Shown here one piece after another: positions 60,924-64,000 of a stretch of 64,000 bases of DNA. The stretch is from UBA7985 sp002711265 (lineage in GTDB: Bacteria; Pseudomonadota; Alphaproteobacteria; UBA7985). Every line of letters begins with the position of its first letter. Positions within the stretch are counted from its first letter, which is position 1. The stretch lies in assembly GCA_965660945.1 (NCBI GenBank), contig CBFIBS010000011.1, positions 1-64,000 of the forward strand. Reading direction: 5' to 3'. The notes beneath the pieces were generated by a model. That model was given only the letters and a program-made list of their open reading frames with translations. It had not been told where the DNA came from and made no database searches. The translations under genes were made by a program, and so were the position numbers.

Positions 60924-62987
60924 GTGTTTGATTTCGCTATCGAAAAAGCCATCGTCTTTCTGCCCCTGCTGGCTGCTATCCTCACTGGGTTCGCGGACAA
61001 GCGTCTGGGCGACCGCGGCGCACAGATCCTGACCTCCGGGGTCATGGTGTTGTCGGCGCTGCTGTCGGTCTGGGTCTTCGTCCAGGTCGGGCTGAACCAC
61101 AAGGAAGCCTACGTCGTCCCGCTGTTCACCTGGTTCGCCTCGGGTGACTTCGCCGCCGCGTGGGCACTGCGCATCGACACCCTGACCGCCGTGATGCTGG
61201 TGGTGGTGACGGTCGTTTCCTCGATCGTACACATTTACTCAGCCGGTTACATGTCCGAGGACAAGTCGATCCCGCGCTTCCAGGCCTATCTGAGTCTGTT
61301 TACCTTCGCCATGCTGATGCTGGTCACGGCTGATAACCTGATCCAGCTGTTCTTCGGCTGGGAAGGGGTGGGGCTGAGTTCCTACCTGCTGATCGGGTTC
61401 TGGTACCACAAGCCTTCGGCCAACGCCGCGGCGATGAAGGCCTTCATCGTCAACCGCGTGGGTGATTTCGGCTTCGCGCTGGGGATTTTCGGCGCCTTCA
61501 TGCTGACCGGATCGGTGGCTTTCTCCGGCGCCGACGGCGTGCTCGAAGTGGCCAGCCACGTCGATGCAGACCACCCGCTGCCGGGCCTGTTCGGTTTCTC
61601 GTTCCAGACTTCGGTCAACGTGATCTGCTTCCTGCTGTTCATGGGCGCCATGGGTAAGTCGGCGCAGTTCCTGCTCCACACCTGGCTGCCCGACGCGATG
61701 GAAGGCCCGACACCGGTCTCCGCGCTGATCCATGCAGCCACCATGGTCACGGCCGGTGTGTTCATGGTCGCGCGCCTGTCGCCGCTGTTCGAGCTGGCGC
61801 CGTTGGTGCTCGACTTTGTCACCGTGATCGGCGCGACCACGGCGATTTTCGCCGCCACGGTCGGCCTGACCCAGTTCGATATCAAGCGCGTCATCGCGTA
61901 CTCGACCTGTTCGCAGCTGGGCTACATGTTCTTTGCTGCCGGTGTCGGGGCCTACGATGCCGCGATCTTCCACCTGATGACCCACGCCTTCTTCAAGGCG
62001 CTGCTGTTCCTCGGGGCCGGTTCGGTCATCCACGCGATGCACCATGAGCAGGATATGCGCAAAATGGGCGGGATCTGGCGCAAGGTGCCTGTGACCTACG
62101 CCTACATGTGGATCGGCTCGCTGGCACTGGCTGGGATCGGCATCCCGTTCCTGTTTGGCCCCGCTGGCTTCGGCTTTGCCGGCTTCTATTCTAAGGATGC
62201 CGTCCTCGAAGCCGCGCACGCAGCCCACTCGCTGGTCGGTAATTTCGCCTTCTGGGCGGGGATCACGGCAGCGTTCCTGACCGCCTTCTACTCCGGCCGG
62301 CTGCTGTTCCTGACCTTCCACGGCCCGACCCGTGCAGACCAGCACACCTTCGACCACGCCCACGAAAGCCCGCTGGTGATGATTGGCCCGCTGGTAATTC
62401 TCGCCATCGGTGCCGTGCTCGCAGGCGGTGTCGCCTACCCATGGTTCATGGAGGGCGGGCACCACGCCTACGAGGCTGGCAAGCACGCCAAGGAAGCTAC
62501 CGACGGCGCGACCTTCTGGGCGGGTTCGGTGGTCAAGGACCACGACCTGATCGACAAGATGCACAAGTCCGCGGCGTGGGTGAAAGTCCTGCCGCTGGTG
62601 ATGGCGGTCTCCGGCCTCGGGCTGAGTGCGCTGTTCTACCTCGTGATGCCGGATGTGCCCAAGCGGATCGCCTCGACATTCAGCTGGGTCGACACCTTCT
62701 TCCGCCGCAAGTGGTTCTTCGACGAGCTCTACGATTTCATCTTCGTTCGTCCGATCCAGTCCTTCGGCCGCTTCCTGTGGAAGGTCGGCGACGGCGGCAT
62801 CATCGACCGCTTTGGCCCCAACGGGGTCGCCAACGCCAGCCAGCTGCTGGCGAGGTTCTTCAGCTCGATGCAGACCGGCTACATCTACCACTACGGCTTC
62901 GTCATGGTTGCCGGTCTGGTGGCGATCATCACCCTGTTCCTGCTCGGAAGCGGCTTCTTCGGCCAGCTTCTCGGCGGCGGCAATTAA
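60924..62987 (+). CDS. nuoL: NADH-quinone oxidoreductase subunit L
   Basis: NuoL (687 residues) is the antiporter-like distal subunit with the long lateral helix. Conserved features are FFGWEGVGLSSYLLIGFWY, PTPVSALIHAATMVTAGVFM and HAFFKALLFLGAGSVIHAMHHEQD. It starts at GTG 60924, 9 bases after nuoK. The C-terminal FFDELYDFIFVRPIQSFGRFLWKVGDGGIID segment is typical of alphaproteobacterial NuoL. It pumps protons together with NuoM and NuoN. Confidence 0.97.
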   Translation: MFDFAIEKAIVFLPLLAAILTGFADKRLGDRGAQILTSGVMVLSALLSVWVFVQVGLNHKEAYVVPLFTWFASGDFAAAWALRIDTLTAVMLVVVTVVSSIVHIYSAGYMSEDKSIPRFQAYLSLFTFAMLMLVTADNLIQLFFGWEGVGLSSYLLIGFWYHKPSANAAAMKAFIVNRVGDFGFALGIFGAFMLTGSVAFSGADGVLEVASHVDADHPLPGLFGFSFQTSVNVICFLLFMGAMGKSAQFLLHTWLPDAMEGPTPVSALIHAATMVTAGVFMVARLSPLFELAPLVLDFVTVIGATTAIFAATVGLTQFDIKRVIAYSTCSQLGYMFFAAGVGAYDAAIFHLMTHAFFKALLFLGAGSVIHAMHHEQDMRKMGGIWRKVPVTYAYMWIGSLALAGIGIPFLFGPAGFGFAGFYSKDAVLEAAHAAHSLVGNFAFWAGITAAFLTAFYSGRLLFLTFHGPTRADQHTFDHAHESPLVMIGPLVILAIGAVLAGGVAYPWFMEGGHHAYEAGKHAKEATDGATFWAGSVVKDHDLIDKMHKSAAWVKVLPLVMAVSGLGLSALFYLVMPDVPKRIASTFSWVDTFFRRKWFFDELYDFIFVRPIQSFGRFLWKVGDGGIIDRFGPNGVANASQLLARFFSSMQTGYIYHYGFVMVAGLVAIITLFLLGSGFFGQLLGGGN

Positions 62988-63008
62988 GCGGGAAGGACTG
63001 AGGATACC

Positions 63009-64000
63009 ATGATGGAAAACCTGCCGTTTCTTTCCATTCTCATCGCCCTGCCGCTGATCGGTGCGCTGGCGATCCTGCTGCTCGCGCGCGGTGATGACGA
63101 GACCGTCGCCCGCAACGCCAAGCAGGTTGCGCTGGCCAATTCGGTCGTCGTCTTCTTGCTCTCGCTGCTGCTCTGGACCGGTTTTGACCGCCAGGATCCG
63201 GGCTTTCAGTTCACCGAGGAATACACCTGGCTGGCGCAGTACAACATCGCTTATCGCGTTGGTGTGGACGGGATTTCGGTGCTGTTCGTGCTGCTATCGA
63301 CCCTGCTCACGCCGCTGTGCATCCTCTCGGCCTGGAGCGCCGTGAAGAACCGGGTCAAGGAATACATGGTCGCCTTTCTGGTGCTCGAAGCGCTGATGAT
63401 CGGCACCTTCGTCGCGTTGGATCTGGTGCTGTTCTACGTGTTCTTCGAGGCCGTGCTGATCCCAATGTTCCTGATCATCGGCGTCTGGGGCGGTCCGCGC
63501 CGGGTCTACTCAGCTTTCAAGTTCTTCCTCTATACGCTGGTCGGCTCGGTGCTTATGCTGGTCGCGATCATGACCCTGCTGTTCACCCAGGGCACGGCGG
63601 ATATCACCGTGCTGATGGAGGGTGATCTGGGCTTTGCGCTGAACGTGCAGGTCTGGCTGTGGCTGGCTTTCTTCGCTTCGTTCGCGGTGAAAATGCCCAT
63701 GTGGCCGGTGCACACGTGGCTGCCTGATGCCCACGTGGAGGCCCCGACGGCGGGCTCGGTGATCCTGGCCGGCGTGCTGCTCAAGATGGGCGGCTACGGC
63801 TTCCTGCGCTTCTCTTTGCCTATGCTGCCCGAAGCCTCCGAGGCCATGAGCCTGTTCGTGCAGATCCTGTCGATCATCGCCATCGTCTACACCTCGATCG
63901 TGGCGCTGGCGCAGGAAGACATGAAGAAGCTGATCGCCTATTCCTCGGTCGCGCACATGGGTTACGTCACGCTGGGGATCTTCTCGCTCAACGGGCTGGG
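63009..64000 (+). CDS. nuoM: NADH-quinone oxidoreductase subunit M (partial)
   Basis: Only the first 330 codons lie in the window; the gene runs off its right edge. The antiporter-like features are present: EALMIGTFVALDLVLFYVFFEAVLIPMFLIIGVWGG, FFASFAVKMPMWPVHTWLPDAHVEAPTAGSVILAGVLLKMGGYG and KKLIAYSSVAHMGYVTLG. The start is the first of two adjacent ATG codons, with GAGG 5 bases before it; the gap from nuoL is 21 bases. nuoN is expected next. Confidence 0.97.
   Translation, partial: MMENLPFLSILIALPLIGALAILLLARGDDETVARNAKQVALANSVVVFLLSLLLWTGFDRQDPGFQFTEEYTWLAQYNIAYRVGVDGISVLFVLLSTLLTPLCILSAWSAVKNRVKEYMVAFLVLEALMIGTFVALDLVLFYVFFEAVLIPMFLIIGVWGGPRRVYSAFKFFLYTLVGSVLMLVAIMTLLFTQGTADITVLMEGDLGFALNVQVWLWLAFFASFAVKMPMWPVHTWLPDAHVEAPTAGSVILAGVLLKMGGYGFLRFSLPMLPEASEAMSLFVQILSIIAIVYTSIVALAQEDMKKLIAYSSVAHMGYVTLGIFSLNGL

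Noticed and set aside
1..64000. CRISPR arrays, insertion sequences, toxin-antitoxin pairs, rRNA genes
   Set aside because: No regularly spaced repeats, transposase genes or rRNA-like sequence were found when reading both strands.

Overview
The window is a gene-dense, GC-rich stretch of a Gram-negative chromosome, most likely from an alphaproteobacterium of the Rhodospirillales type with a marine or osmolyte-rich lifestyle. The evidence for this is the surE-pcm-nlpD-like block after serS, the yajC-secD-secF / Mth938 / phytoene-synthase-like block, the priA / small transaldolase / DUF484-xerC block, TrmFO, Fe-type superoxide dismutase, Kdo synthesis genes (an LPS outer membrane) and a bacterial complex I operon. 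The assignment is inference from gene content and order; no rRNA is present. No phage, insertion sequence, integron or CRISPR array is visible.

Layout. 1-5.1 kb: a palindrome-rich dispersed repeat (at the window start and again at 4.9-5.1 kb) brackets a secreted orphan protein, a LysE exporter, a non-pyrrolysine MttB-family methyltransferase and a WD40 protein. 5.2-12.8 kb: leucyl aminopeptidase, TSUP and DMT transporters, then a minus-strand operon running tatD - MBL hydrolase - eight-cysteine Fe-S protein - class I glutamine amidotransferase, followed by a coiled-coil protein and a GFA enzyme. 12.9-16.0 kb: carnitine-type catabolism (BKACE, L-carnitine dehydrogenase, acyl-CoA dehydrogenase). 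16.1-26.7 kb: housekeeping serS-surE-pcm-nlpD, a DUF815 ATPase, yajC-secD-secF, two proteins related to mitochondrial complex I assembly factors NDUFAF3 and NDUFAF6, and a small HNH protein.

26.8-38.0 kb: sodB, a secreted orphan, trmFO, a small broken gene, tRNA-Asp with a terminator, a degenerate sugar-nucleotidyltransferase-like gene behind a sigma-54-type promoter, priA, transaldolase, DUF484-xerC and a lipoprotein metallopeptidase. 38.1-47.4 kb: a complete branched-chain-type ABC importer (two permeases, two ATPases, binding protein) flanked and interleaved by two acyl-CoA synthetases, suggesting uptake followed by CoA activation of a carboxylic acid. 47.5-50.6 kb: overlapping kdsA-kdsB-kdsD preceded by a CesT-like chaperone-fold protein. 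50.8-56.0 kb: a ClpP/crotonase-like anchored protein, a DMT transporter, an 825-residue FAD oxidoreductase-GcvT fusion (dimethylglycine/sarcosine type) and a MipA-like outer-membrane protein. 56.2-64.0 kb: nuoG-H-I-J-K-L-M, running off the window end, with nuoA-F absent immediately upstream.

Three separate loci point to catabolism of methylated quaternary amines: the MttB homologue, the carnitine block and the FAD-GcvT enzyme. The least explained items are the covarying palindromic repeats, a G-quadruplex motif in the leader or signal-peptide region of the first gene, the sigma-54-driven degenerate nucleotidyltransferase, the CesT-like protein without a type III system, and the nuo operon starting at nuoG.
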